This document shows positions 1 to 10,439 of a stretch of DNA of 64,000 nucleotides, piece after piece. The translations under genes and the position numbers were made by a program. Within the stretch, counting starts at the first letter, position 1; every line of letters starts with the position of its first letter. The stretch is taken from NCBI RefSeq assembly GCF_041296385.1, contig NW_027184078.1, positions 124,001-188,000 of the forward strand. The letters run 5' to 3'. The stretch is from Aphelocoma coerulescens (lineage: Eukaryota > Chordata > Aves > Passeriformes > Corvidae). The notes below the pieces were generated by a model, which saw only the letters and a list, made by a program, of their open reading frames with translations, had not been told where the DNA came from and made no database searches.

Positions 1-141
1 CCGTGCCGGAGTCACGGAGCCAGTCCCCCGCGGCCCTGCTGCCTCCTCGCCCGCCACCGCGGAGATCGGCCGTGCCATCGCCGCCCCCGCCGGGCACCAT
101 CCCCGCGGCGCAGCCGCCCCCGCCGGGGTCTCCTGCCCCCG

Positions 142-351
142 CGCAGCCGTATCCCTCCGCCACCGCGCAGCCGTATCCCTCCGCCACCGCGCAGCTGTAT
201 CCCGCCACCGCGCAGCTGTATCCCTCCGCCACCGCGCAGTCGTATCCCTCCGCCACCGCGCAGCCGTATCCCTCCGCCACCGCGCAGCTGTATCCCGCCA
301 CCGCGCAGCCGTATCCCTCCGCCACCGCGCAGCTGTATCCCTCCGCGCAGC
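142..351 (+). repeat. Tandem 21/24-bp repeat coding QPYPSATA-type units
   Basis: Nine head-to-tail units of a GC-rich repeat, mostly 24 bp with two 21-bp versions, encode repeated (Q)(P/L/S)YPSATA octapeptides in an open frame running from 3 to 446. The unit length is a multiple of three throughout, so the frame is kept. It lies upstream of the capsid-like segment and probably corresponds to a proline-rich Gag linker. The repeated YPSA core only loosely resembles retroviral late-domain motifs, and no function is claimed. Confidence 0.8.
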
Positions 352-408
352 TCAGCCTCGCCTCACAAGCCGCAAACGGGGGGAACGGAGGGGAATGGTG
401 CAGCTCCA

Positions 409-1023
409 GTGGCAGGGGAGACGGAGAGCCGCTCTGCCGGAGCTGATGCTTTAAATCTAACACCAGGAAACCCTGAAAAGCAGCCAGATTTGTTTGCAAT
501 GAGCCCCAGAGTCCCGCCAGCGAGCGGCGGGGATCTTGCAACCCATAAGGAGAAAACGAGTTCTGAGAGTTTGTTAGCGCTACTTTCTGAATTAAAAAAT
601 CCTCCAAAGTGCTCAGATTATTCTCAATTAACAGACTGGCATGAAATAAGATGCCAGATCTGTAAAGATGAAAGTCTTAGTCTATTAGCTAAGCCTGTGA
701 TAGCTAGCCAACAGCCTGACAGTCCTAAAACGTGGGCTCCCATCCCCACTCACGAAATTAAAGAACTGAGAAGGGCTGTAAGATACAGTGGTATTTGCTC
801 ACCATATCTTAAACAACTGCTAAAAAGTACCCTAAAAGGAACACATCAAACTTTAAAACACATTTTAGATCAACAGAAAGAGGGAGAAGCCCAGGCTACA
901 CCTCAGAGAAGGTTGAATAAAGCCTTGTATGTTTATAATTTCTTGAGCAGCTCTGCAGAAGAGCCTGACCCCCCCTCCCCCATTTACAGACATTTCTTGA
1001 ACAACAAAAAAAAGCAAAATTGA
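409..1023 (+). pseudogene. Gag capsid-integrase fusion ORF made by internal deletion
   Basis: This 204-codon open frame has two unrelated halves. Residues about 1-145 are Gag-like: a linker, then a capsid N-terminal segment with PIPTHEIKELRRAVRYSG. From about residue 146 the sequence switches without a stop to retroviral integrase C-terminal sequence (THQTLKHILDQQK, then NKALYVYNFL). The junction falls near 835-850. Everything that should lie between (rest of Gag, protease, RT, RNase H, integrase catalytic core) is absent. The start codon is arbitrary, since the frame is also open upstream as GAAPVAGET. It is inferred to be a deletion product with no expected enzyme activity. Confidence 0.75.
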
Positions 1024-1247
1024 AAGAACACCCCCCACCCCCCACCCCCCCCCCAGTTTTAATTAAGAATTTAGAATCAGAAAAAATAGAAAGACCATAT
1101 GCTCGTATAACATGGGGAAAGGGATTTGCATGTCTCTCCACAGGTGAAGGAATCAAGTGGATTCCAGCAAAGAACGTGAAGCCGTACCACGCATCAAAGC
1201 CCGCTGACAGTTCCACTTCAGCCAGTGACCCCGTGAGTGGAAGCTGA
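1020..1247 (+). pseudogene. Integrase C-terminal domain remnant, class II ERV
   Basis: After a one-base frame shift at an A-rich/C-rich run (about 1005-1055), the frame reads as the SH3-like C-terminal end of a retroviral integrase, including ITWGKGFAC and GIKWIPAKNVKPYH. It directly continues the integrase half of the preceding ORF. The C homopolymer at 1031-1055 is probably a site of indel decay. Confidence 0.75.
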
Positions 1248-1380
1248 GAAGCGGCACCCAAATGTGAACTAGGCAGAACCACTGAGAGAAGATTGTCTGC
1301 CAGAAAACAGCTCAAGAAAAGAATGGAGTTTTAGTATTATTTGTGCAGATGCATGTTGCTTTTACCCTTTTGTTTTTGTT

Positions 1381-2215
1381 TTTTCAGTGAAGCTTTACCT
1401 GTAAATCAACCAAAGACAAATGTGTGGGTTGCTTTAGCCAAGTCCACAGGCTCCAACACCATCTGTTTATCCAACACAAGCCCTGACAAACCCTTCTCAA
1501 CCTGTTTAGTTGAGTGCCTTTCCCAGAAGGTTTTGGTAATGTTACTTTTGATAAATATTAGCCATATGATGATCATCACATCTCTCCAACTCCCAGCCTA
1601 AGACACATAACTTATATTGATAATTTTAAAGTTGATAAATCAGACCTTCAAGAACTAGAAATTTTAGGCACAATAAAGAAGTGCCACTTCTTCTATGATC
1701 AGTGACTTGCTGACAGATGAAGAAGCTGTCAAACACGCCACTTTACAAAACAGAGCTGCCCTTCATTATCTTTTACTAGTACATGAGCATGGTTGTGAAG
1801 ATTTTGAAAGATTGTGTTGTATGAACTTATCTGATCATTCTGCTTCTATTCATAAGCAGTTGCAAAACTTAAGAGATTTAGCTAACCAAATTACAACAGA
1901 TGAACCATCCTGGCTAGACAGTTTGATGGTTGGAGCTTTGCACCTTGGCTGAAGGAACTTTGTAAAATAGGCTTAATTATTTTGATAGTAATAATTGTGG
2001 TTATAGTAGTAGTACCCTGTGTACTTCAATGCATGCAGAAAGTAATGAATAAGACAATTTCTAGTGTTTTAATAGTTCAACAGAAAGGGGGAGATGTTGG
2101 GGAGGATGAAAGTTTGGTAAGAAAGTTTCACAGGTATGTAGGCTTGGCAGAAAGATCTCTGAATGTAGAAACTGGGGATGAGGTAGAAATGAAAGCAAGT
2201 TTTGATATAGAATAA
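1381..2215 (+). pseudogene. Envelope remnants (surface fragment and transmembrane subunit)
   Basis: Two blocks of retroviral envelope survive. About 1393-1540 is a surface-subunit start with a NVWVALAKSTG and TICLS pattern typical of avian alpharetrovirus-type envelopes. About 1695-1952 is the transmembrane subunit, with the immunosuppressive-domain-like stretch LQNRAALHYLLL followed by CEDFERLCC, which fits the CX6CC motif. A hydrophobic anchor and short tail continue in another frame at 1966-2090. Most of the surface subunit and the cleavage site are missing and there are frame changes, so no functional envelope can be made. Confidence 0.75.
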
Positions 2216-2789
2216 AAGATGTTTTGCTGAACCAGTGATCACTGAATAACTGAGAAGGCAAAGGTTGGAGATGAGTTGGAAGGAGATTTTTAGGAGTAGG
2301 ACAAAGGTATGTGACTACAAACAAAGACATATTTTTCACCAAGTAAGTCTCAAGAAGAGCATAAGTAAATAGAAAACATGTTTTTACCAGAAAGAGAGAT
2401 ATGGCAGGCAAACAAGAAATGTTGATGTAGCAAGAAGGGAGGTCTGAGAATTTTCCACTGTAAGCTTAAATTGTAACTTACTTACTCTTGTGATTGGATA
2501 ATAATGACCATAATGTGGTAATGGGAGTAGTTATGATAGGCTATAGGCAAATGTAAAGGTATTGTGTATGGTGCTTATTGGTTGTTATGTGTTAAGATAC
2601 TCTGCAAAGAAAAGTACAAAATGCTTTGTAACTTGAACTCAGGTATGCCTACAGCTGGAGCTGGCAGCTGTAGGGCTGGCTCTGGATACCCACTCCCTGA
2701 ACTGCTGTAACTTCACCTATGCAATAAACAGCTTTCAAGAGAGCTGCCTGAAGTCCAGACATCCTTTGTGAAACTTTCTCCTATAATGG
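2095..2789 (+). mobile_element. 3' LTR of the class II ERV
   Basis: The LTR starts with TGTTGGGG directly after a purine tract (AAAGGGGGAGA) and carries a polyadenylation signal AATAAA at 2723-2728 near its end. The 3' boundary around 2787 is uncertain because the terminal CA is not preserved, and the sequence runs straight into an inverted repeat at about 2788. Confidence 0.7.
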
Positions 2790-3110
2790 GGGGCTTTTTG
2801 ATATCTGTGATAGCCTTACTAGAGATAAGGAAAAGGAAAAATCCAAATAATCTCCCAAGGAGATGCTCTGGGGGGCTTTATTGCCAGCACTGTCACTTGT
2901 GTCTGTGTTGGGCTTGGCCAAAGTGGGGTTGATTCCCGGCATGAAGAAGGGTACTTGTATTTGTGCTGCAGAGAAATAGCAACTACTGATTTATGCTAAA
3001 AGGTAAAGAGGAACCTCAAGGGAGGAACAGGTACCCCAGGGGAAGCAAATGACATGGTTTTGGAAGTAAGGCACTTCCAGTAAGGCTATCTCAGATATCA
3101 AAAAGCCCCA
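2788..3110. repeat. Segment bounded by a ~30-bp inverted repeat
   Basis: The left arm (2788-2820, GGGGCTTTTTGATATC and following) and the right arm (3081-3110, reverse complement) match with about one mismatch over 30 bases. The interior (2828-3050) is related to 31980-32160, where the left arm is not evident, while a weaker match to the right arm survives near 33340-33370. It may be a small non-autonomous element or a hairpin created by rearrangement. No coding sequence is seen. Confidence 0.55.
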
Positions 3111-4040
3111 GGTAAGTGCATGCAAAGGACAGGAGAGATGTAAAAACCTGCAATCTTTCATTCAGAGAAATTGGATACAGGGGTGCCTAAGTCAATCTGA
3201 GCAGGAAAGGATTTGGATCCCACTTGATCAGCATTTTACATGTGTACCATAGGTCACAGGAGGTGAAAGTCAGCACAACATCCCAAGCACTTGGGACCTC
3301 AAGAAAAAACATCATTTTCTATTTGACTGTCAATTTAATGAAGTGAAACATGGGGTGCAAACAGGCAGGAGGGGTGAATGCAAGGGAATGGCAGCTGCAG
3401 AAGCTGTGAGTACATCTCCTTGGCCCAGGCTGACAGCTCCTGGTGGCTCCTGTGTGGAGGAGATGAAGCATGTCTCATTGGATTTTTTCCTTGTCCCGCA
3501 CTCTGAGCTGCCTTTGTGTCCCTGCTCAGTGTGGGAGCTCTGGAGTCACATGGGAGGGACTGAGAGCTCTTGGACTGTTCCAGCTGTGCCACTTTGGAGG
3601 ACGTGCAGCCATGAGGTCAAACCAGGGCACCCCTTTGGGGGAGGCTGGAGAGAGCTGCTGGACCCCTGTGGCCGCTCGGGCCAGCACTGACCATCCTGCC
3701 CTGATCTCCCCCTCTGACAGCAAAGTGTCCTCAGGGAGGAGGTTCTGGGGCTGTGCACATTCACCACAGCTGTACAGGCCTGTCTCACTGACAGAGCTGG
3801 GCTTTGCAGGGCTGGTTTTCTCCTCATGGGTGCAGTTCTGCCAACTGTGAGAGCAGAGGAGGCTCTCTCAGGGCAGGGACTGACCATCAGGGCACTGCTA
3901 AAGGTCTGTGACCAGAGCCCAGCCCTTCATTTCTCTGTTCCAAGGGAAAAGCCATTCTGTGTGAGCTGGGAAGGACCAGAGTCTTTCCTCCCTCCTGGTT
4001 CAACAACTGATATTGGCAATATTGTGTGAGAGGAAACAAA
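2828..4040 (+). repeat. Duplicated host segment (copy 1 of A-B-C blocks)
   Basis: Three blocks recur near 31.4-33.7 kb. A (2828-3060) matches 31979-32200. B (3115-3470) matches 33365-33720. C (3482-4020) matches 31440-31978 in reverse orientation. No convincing gene was recognised here; open frames are short and occur on both strands. Confidence 0.75.
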
Positions 4041-4562
4041 AACAGGAAATGGAGGTGGAGCAGCATGTTCTGACCCCGCTTCCTTTCCACTCTGAGACTC
4101 AGGATATGTCAACTCCCTTTCCCCTCCTGACTCAATTCTTGTAAGAGGGCTCAAAGAAACGATAGTGAAAGTATGCAGCTTCAACAGTTTAGCCACAAAG
4201 GAAAGCAGACCTGTGTGTTTCTCTCCTTTTTATTTTCCCTCTCGCTCACCCCTTTTGTTATTCCCAGCTCTGGACCATCCACGCAGCAGGACCAACGCAG
4301 GATCTAAGGACTGGTGATACTCTTTGTTCTCTTTCTCTCTTTTCCTCCTTCATCTCTCTCCTCCCTTGCTTTGTCTGGGGAGGACGTGGCTGTCATATTC
4401 TACCCCATACTCTGTACCAAAGTTTGCCATGGGAGTGGGAACTTGTGGAAGTGTGTTGTGGCTCATGAGCCAGAGCCTTTGAGAAGTTTTCTGTGGGAGC
4501 TGGGAGCTGATTGAAGTGTACTGTAAAAATTGAGGGCTTGTTTTGAGAACTGTATTGTAAAA

Positions 4563-5285
4563 TGCTTATAAATAACATAGATAAGAGAAATTTTCAGCTC
4601 CCCTGAAGCTGCTGGATAGAGTTTAAAGACTAACTAGCAAAAAAGATAAAAGAATATAAAGTATGCACTGATGATGATGAACATGGCTGGAACCAGTGGA
4701 GAAACAGAGAACTACAGTGTGTTTTTAGCAAGTCATGTAACATGAAGCAACAGCACATGGGCAAAGAAAAAGTTCAAGGAAAGATCACATTTAACATTGA
4801 AACATTCAGTGATTTTGACCACCAGAGACTCCTTTAGATGACCTCCAGGAACATAAAAGGATTTCCAGTAGGAGGCAGAGCCATGCAAATTAGTTCTAGG
4901 AAAGTGATGTTTATGTGTTAGATAAAAAGCACATTTTAATGAATGTTTGATTATGAAGGATAAAAACCCTGTTGTAAAGTTGTCCTGCCCCAGACTGAGA
5001 TGGGGGGATTCTAAAGAGTCCTTAGGCAAAATTGGACACAAACAAGGTCATGTCCTGTGAGCCATGTATTGATAAAAGAAAATAAATGGCCCTAATAGAG
5101 GCAATAGAAAAGGCAGAGAAAAGAGTGAACGAGTGAGAGAGACAGAGAGAGCAGGAGTGCTGCTGCTACGGCGTCGATACGGTGTTGGCAGTGCACTGTT
5201 CATGTTGGTCGGCATGTGGGGTGTGGGCGCAATTTTAACGCTCTGTTAAGAGCATGACTGCAGTTGATGGACAGCAAGGTGCTCA
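4563..5285 (+). mobile_element. 5' LTR of gammaretrovirus-like ERV
   Basis: Positions 4563-5000 align by eye with the 3' LTR at 12880-13300, sharing GAAATTTTCAG, CCAGAGAC and CATAAAAGGA blocks. A polyadenylation signal lies near 5086. The R-U5 end is not shared with the truncated 3' copy. The boundary near 5285 is a guess from a CA followed by a possible primer-binding-type TGG. Confidence 0.65.
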
Positions 5286-6190
5286 GTAAGTGGTGTCAGG
5301 CTCAGGCAGGAGACACAGCAGTGGCAGGAAAGGTGGCAGGGAGCAAGGGCTGCAGGCAGGATCAGGACAGTGGTGGCTGAGGGCAGGATTGGGACAGCAG
5401 TGAGGAGGATCTGAGGGCAGGATCAGGACAGCGGAGGCTGCGGCAGGGACAGTGCAGCAGAGCAGGATGACAGTAAAGGCTGGGCAAGGAGGCCTGGTGA
5501 ACAGTGGGCAAGAGACAGAGCAAAGGCTGGGGCCATGAGTGAGGCTCTGTCAGGGCTTGGAGGCTGTTGCTCATACACTGTGTAGCCTCTCCCATGGTCC
5601 GACTGTCCGAGGAAGATTATTTGGTTGCCTGGAGAGTCTGCCTAGTGACAGAGGCTTTCTTCACCCTGATAAGCTGCCGGGAGAAATTTTCTCCAGAGAC
5701 AGAGCCTTTCTCTGTGCACATGCTGTGGCATGCTGCCAAGCACTGCACTTGGTACTGCCAAGACACATGCAGCTTTTCCAGTACTTTCCATTAATGTTAG
5801 AAAAACCAGATTTATAACCAGTAGTTCAAAATAAAATCCAAACAATATTGAGGCATTCTTATTCTAAAATTAATCAGTCCATCACAAAAGTCTCACCACA
5901 GTAAGGAAATACATTTTTTATGTGTCCTTCACAGATAAAGAATTCCTGCTTCCTAATGCTTCAAATTGTGTTAGCAAATTTATTCTGGCCAATTTCGGTA
6001 TCATTTCTGGCAAACCCAGGTGGGACAACTGCTTGATCTCCTGTGGAGGCAAGGGAGGTCTCTGGATTTTCCATGCCAACACTGGGACTTTCCTGGAGAA
6101 ACCCACAGATCCCCCTGGATGCATTTGGGACACAGGCAAGATCCCATTTTGATAATAAGGCATTCTTTTGGGAATCCTGTCTCCAAAAGA

Positions 6191-6432
6191 CATCTGGAAT
6201 TTGATATTTTGGAATTTGATATTTTGAAACTAGGTTATTTTGATATTTTGGAACTTGGTATTCTGGTATTTATTTTGAAACTGAATTATTTTGGTGTTTT
6301 GGAACCTGGTTTTCTCACACTTTGGAACTTAGTTCTCTGGTATTTTAAAACTAGGTTATTCTTGTAGTTTGGAACTGGGATTTTTGGTATTTTGGAACCT
6401 GGTTATCTCGTATTTTGGAACTTGGGTTTTTT
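6191..6432 (+). repeat. Degenerate AT-rich minisatellite
   Basis: About ten imperfect units of roughly 20-27 bp built on TATTTTGGAACTTGG / TTTTGAAACTAGG lie between the provirus leader and the first recognisable gag sequence. Units vary in length and sequence. No protein is expected from it. Confidence 0.7.
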
Positions 6433-6469
6433 TGAAATGAAATAATATATTGTCATTATAGGTTTGGGT

Positions 6470-7760
6470 CAATCTAAAGGGACCCACAGGGATGGTATTT
6501 TGAAAAAGCACCACTTGGATGTATATTGAAATACTGAAGGAAGGTTGGTGGACCCCCCGGTGGAACAGCTTTCAGGGAGAATTTAATTAAATATTTTAAT
6601 CAATTGTAGCCTTTGAATAAATTAGAGTTGGAAGAAAAGTGGGTACCAAAAGGTACCTTAGACTATAACACTGTTACAACTTATGCTATTCTTGCATTGA
6701 GAACAAAAAATAGGATGATGGTAGGGTATAGTATGCTGATATTTTTTTTTTTTACTTTGAGAAACCACCCTGCATGGCAGCAGGATTGTGGCATTAACGT
6801 AGCACCTTTGATTGCTTTGTTTTGGCTTTGAAGATGGAAAATAAGGAGAAAATATTAAGCATTGCTATTCTATGTGTAGCATGGGACAAGTGCTCTAAAC
6901 ATTTAGACAACCAAGAAGAAGAAGGTTTAAATTTAGCTGCAAGTCCAGTGTGTAGAGGACCAGGAAGGCCAGCTGGAGGTGTAGATAAAGAGACATAAAG
7001 ATAAGAGAAAATTCAGGCAGAAGACTTGAGGGTGGAGAAGGCTTTAGCCCTGCAGCAGGCAGGATGTGGGGAAAGCAAAATGATTTAATAATAGCTCCTC
7101 TTTGACAGGCAGCAGGGGCTGAGGGACCAATAACAGTACAAGTCCTGTTTACAATTACAGATCTGAATAATTGGAAACTGATAGCTGAGACTTAACAAGG
7201 ATGATGGCTAAAGCCCTAGAAATGATGATTAAAACTGAAGACCGTGATAGGAAGGATATAGACACTATGTTGGAAATGTTACTTGATAAAATAACAGGGA
7301 GATGGTTCTTAAGAGAAGTGAAAGATTTGTCGAAGAACAAACCCTGGCTGGAACCCTTCCCAGAAATCTGGAACTACAACTCCCTTTGGCAGATCCTGGA
7401 TGGGACCCAAATATACCTGTACATTGAGAAAGATTAACTAGATATCAACAGTGGGTTTTATATGGGATTAGACAGTGATTCCAAAAGCTGTAAATATGTC
7501 TACATTATTTGAGGTAAGACAGGATTTTAAGGAAACCCCTACAGAATTTATGAACCATCTCAAAGATACTTCTTGGAAATACACTAATATAGACCCAGAG
7601 ATGGAAGAAGGTAAAAATAACCCAGCCCCTATTTTTGAAAGACGGTCCTGAGATGATATTAGAATGAAACTACAGAAAATCCAGGGGACAGACACTTTTG
7701 ATACAGGGAAGCTGCTTGACATTGCATGGGCAGTAAAGTGGTGGCAGTTATAGAAGGAAT
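6470..7760 (+). pseudogene. gag remnant (matrix and capsid), gamma-type ERV
   Basis: Matrix-like sequence is seen at about 6500-6830, including FFTLRNHPAWQ. Capsid follows at about 7100-7750 in several frames, with GPITVQVLFTITDLNNWK near 7119, PEIWNYNSLW, and a major-homology-like stretch near 7505-7560 (FEVRQDFKETPTEFMNHLK). A 7201-7437 frame is open for 78 codons. In-frame stops and shifts make it non-functional. Confidence 0.7.
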
Positions 7761-7839
7761 CAGCAACAGATTCTTAACCCCAGGGAGATGCGGTGGGGAG
7801 TCTTGTGGCAGGAAAAGGGGTTAGGTTCCTCAACCTTCA

Positions 7840-7930
7840 TTAGGAAGACTGGGAACAAATCAATGCATAAATTGCAAAAAGGATGGACATTGGAAGCGAG
7901 AGTGTCCTCAGCTAAAATCCAGGACTTCTC
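7840..7930 (+). pseudogene. Nucleocapsid CCHC zinc knuckle
   Basis: At 7864-7905 one frame reads C-I-N-C-K-K-D-G-H-W-K-R-E-C. This is the canonical retroviral CX2CX4HX4C zinc knuckle that binds packaging RNA. Its spacing is intact although the surrounding gag is broken. Confidence 0.85.
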
Positions 7931-8029
7931 CGAACCCTCTCATGGCAATAGTGGAGGACTTGTGAAGGGAACCAGAGGTTTCTTCCTCAGCAGAGCCTCT
8001 GGTTACAACCACGCTGGGAAACTAAAACC

Positions 8030-8340
8030 TAGAATTTTTGGTAGACACAGGAGCTGGTTATTCAGTATTAAATACCCTGCAAGGGAAGTTATATGATGAC
8101 TCTATCACAATTGTTGGTGCCACCAGGACTCATGAAATGCTCTCCTTTTTCAAACCAATAAAATTCAAACAGGGAAAATTATGGATTACCCATACATTTT
8201 TGTACCTGCCTAACTCTCCAAAACCATTATTAGGAGGAAACTTACTGGAAAAATTGAATGCAGAGATCAAGTGTCAGGAAGGGGACATTCAAATTAAAAT
8301 CCCCAAGTCTAAATATGTGGAAGCTTCAATTCTTATGTGA
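8030..8340 (+). pseudogene. Retroviral aspartic protease remnant
   Basis: The frame ending at 8340 begins its recognisable homology with LVDTGAGYSVL (catalytic D-T-G-A at 8044-8055) and later has PLLGGNLLEKL, the usual C-terminal region of a retropepsin. It is open for 100 codons. In gamma-type viruses protease is read through from gag; here the upstream frame is broken, so expression is not expected. Confidence 0.8.
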
Positions 8341-8389
8341 CAGGAACTGATTTGCCAATCTGAACCTATTACCAAAAAAAAATTAAGGA

Positions 8390-10330
8390 TGCAGTAATCC
8401 CCATTGTGTGGGCCAGCAAGAGCCCTGGAAGATCAAAAAGAACAGAATGTGTAAGAATCAAACTAAAATCAGACACAGGCCCAGTAAGACAAAAGCAATA
8501 CCTTTCAAAACTGGAAAGCTGAAAAGGCTTATTACCTATCCTTAAGTTGTTAAGGTACCAGTTATTGGTAGAATTTGAATCTAGATATATGTAGCAGGTT
8601 CGGTTCGTAACCAGGCAGAAACACCAATTTAGTGTAGAGGTTGGGCCCAAAATACTCATTACTGTTTATCTTCTGTGAGATAAGAATTAGGAGAAATGCA
8701 AAGCAGGCACCAAACTTGAAAGAATATAAAGAAGTTTATTAACAGACCTAAAAGAGGGGAAAAAAATCATACCACACCTTCAGAACTCTCCTCCTCCCCC
8801 CACCTTCCTCCCTTCTCCCACTGACAATGTAAAGACAACCCTTCAGATGTTCAGTCTGTTTACCAGTTCCATAATAACCTTGTTCAGTCCTTTTAGAAAG
8901 AGAAGTCTCTTTTTGCTCGTGCTATGAAAACAGTATCACAACGAGACAGCCACCCACTTCCAAATATTGTTCAGTCCATTTAGGAAGAGGAGTCTCTCTG
9001 CTCGTGATGTGAGTCCCTTCCCCCGACTTGCAGCTTTTCCCACAACTGCTTTCGAGGGTCCATTCTTGAAGTTTTTTGGGGTACAATTTTAAGGTTGAGC
9101 CGTTCAGAAACAAAAAAACAGAGGCCCTTCTCCTTCCCTGGGAGAAAAGGGTCTTCCTCATCTTCATTTTCAGGACTATCTCTGGGAGCATCTCTAGGAA
9201 CTGAGGTTTTCTCCTTTCCCATTTGGAGCAAAAGTCCTCATCTGGTCCATCTCTCCCTGTCCAAACTTCTCATGAAATTACAGCTGCGTCAGCATCTGCC
9301 TATCTCAGTGCAGGTGCTTTTGCTCACAAGTACAAGTTGAACACTCCACCCCCCATATCTTCATGAAATTACAACGGGATACTCTGATATATCATAGCTT
9401 CACAACAGACTTTCAGCTTTAAGCATCTCCTCTTTCTCTTCCCTCAGGTTTTCAGCTCTTCACAGCACTAAAAGGGTTAATCTCACCTCAGCCTTGCAGC
9501 TGGAATGTGGCTTATCGCAGTGGAGGGGGGGGGAGCCGGAGCCTCTCCGGCTGCCCACGGCAAAGCAGTGGTGGGGGGGGGGCTCCAGGATGGCCGTGGG
9601 CCCAGCCCAGCCTGGCCCGAGCAGGGGCCGGGCCCACTGGCCCCCACACGGGGCCCGAAGCCACCTGTCCCAGCACTGGAAATGAGAGAGAGCCTGGGGG
9701 GGGGAGTTTGTCTATTCTTAAGTGTGGATCACAGAGGCGGTCACAGCTTTAAGTGGCTCAAAGAATTGTCCATATTCAACCTGGCCATCTGATAGGTCCT
9801 GTCAGGTCATAGAGGAAGCTGTAAGGAGAACCTCACTTCCGAGACTCAGCTTGCTAACCTATGACAATATAATATTCCAATTTTGTGAGTCACAAAGGCT
9901 AATGTCAGTTAGTAAGTTAGTCCAAGACTTAAGAGCAATTAATAAAATAGTATGATAACTAACCCATATACACTCTTAATCATGCTAAAAGAAAATTCAG
10001 AATGGTTCATTGTAATAGATTTAAAAGATGCTTTTTTCTGTGACAGCCAGGAACTACTCACGTTTGAGTGGGAAAATCCACAGACACGACTGTATTACCA
10101 CAAGTATCTAAAAATAGCCCCACAATTGTTTGGCAAACAACTAGCAAAGGAATTAGAAGAATGGAAGACCTTTAATCCCTAAGGGACTGTATTACAATAT
10201 GTTGATATCCTGATAGCCACCAAAACTAAATAACAGTGCCAAGACCTAACCGTTAAATTGTTAGAGTTTTTAGCATTGCATGTATACAGAGTATTGAGGA
10301 AGAAGGCCCAAGTGATGATCTTTCTGGGTT
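8390..10330 (+). pseudogene. Reverse transcriptase remnant split by an LTR
   Basis: RT begins at about 8395-8530 (VIPIVWASKSPGRSKR, then VRQKQY), stops at the inserted LTR (8590-9866), and resumes at about 9880 with VQDLRAINKIV and FIVIDLKDAFF. The polymerase active-site motif reads YVDI at about 10198-10209 instead of YVDD, so a catalytic aspartate is lost. Several stops and a missing stretch within the palm confirm a dead copy. Confidence 0.8.
8590..9866 (-). mobile_element. Solo LTR nested in RT, TSD ATATA
   Basis: The 1,277-bp insert is bounded by TGTAGCAGG at its start and CTATGACA at its end, and flanked by the 5-bp direct repeat ATATA (8585-8589 and 9867-9871). A TTTATT near 8737 (AATAAA on the minus strand) sets the minus orientation. 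A shorter relative, 711 bp, lies at 43595-44305. The extra length includes a G-rich stretch at 9520-9710 with no counterpart there. There is no internal viral sequence, so it arose by LTR-LTR recombination. Confidence 0.88.
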
Positions 10331-10439
10331 TAGAAATTCTACAAGGTCAAAGGAAACTACGTACAAGCCACGAACTGTAAGAGAATTGTGTGCCTTTCTT
10401 GGAATGGTCAGGTAGTGGATCCAGTAATTACAGGTCCAA

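Larger units (their letters stand above)
1..2789 (+). mobile_element. 3' part of an internally deleted class II ERV
   Basis: The stretch reads, in retroviral order, as Gag-like proline-rich and capsid sequence, integrase C-terminal half, envelope remnants, a polypurine tract (about 2084-2094) and a 3' LTR. Protease, RT, RNase H and most of the surface envelope are missing. The style of the capsid, integrase and transmembrane-envelope pieces is that of alpha/beta-type (class II) avian ERVs. The 5' LTR lies outside the window or is lost. Frames change several times and the protein set is incomplete, so this is a non-functional relic. Confidence 0.85.

Noticed and set aside
1341..1601. Stand-alone small secreted protein with hydrophobic start
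   Set aside because: The sequence after the hydrophobic start is a retroviral surface-envelope fragment, and the context is ERV.
4314..4514. Small membrane protein candidate
   Set aside because: Short hydrophobic frame from a pyrimidine-rich tract just before a proviral LTR; no homologous motif or splice support.
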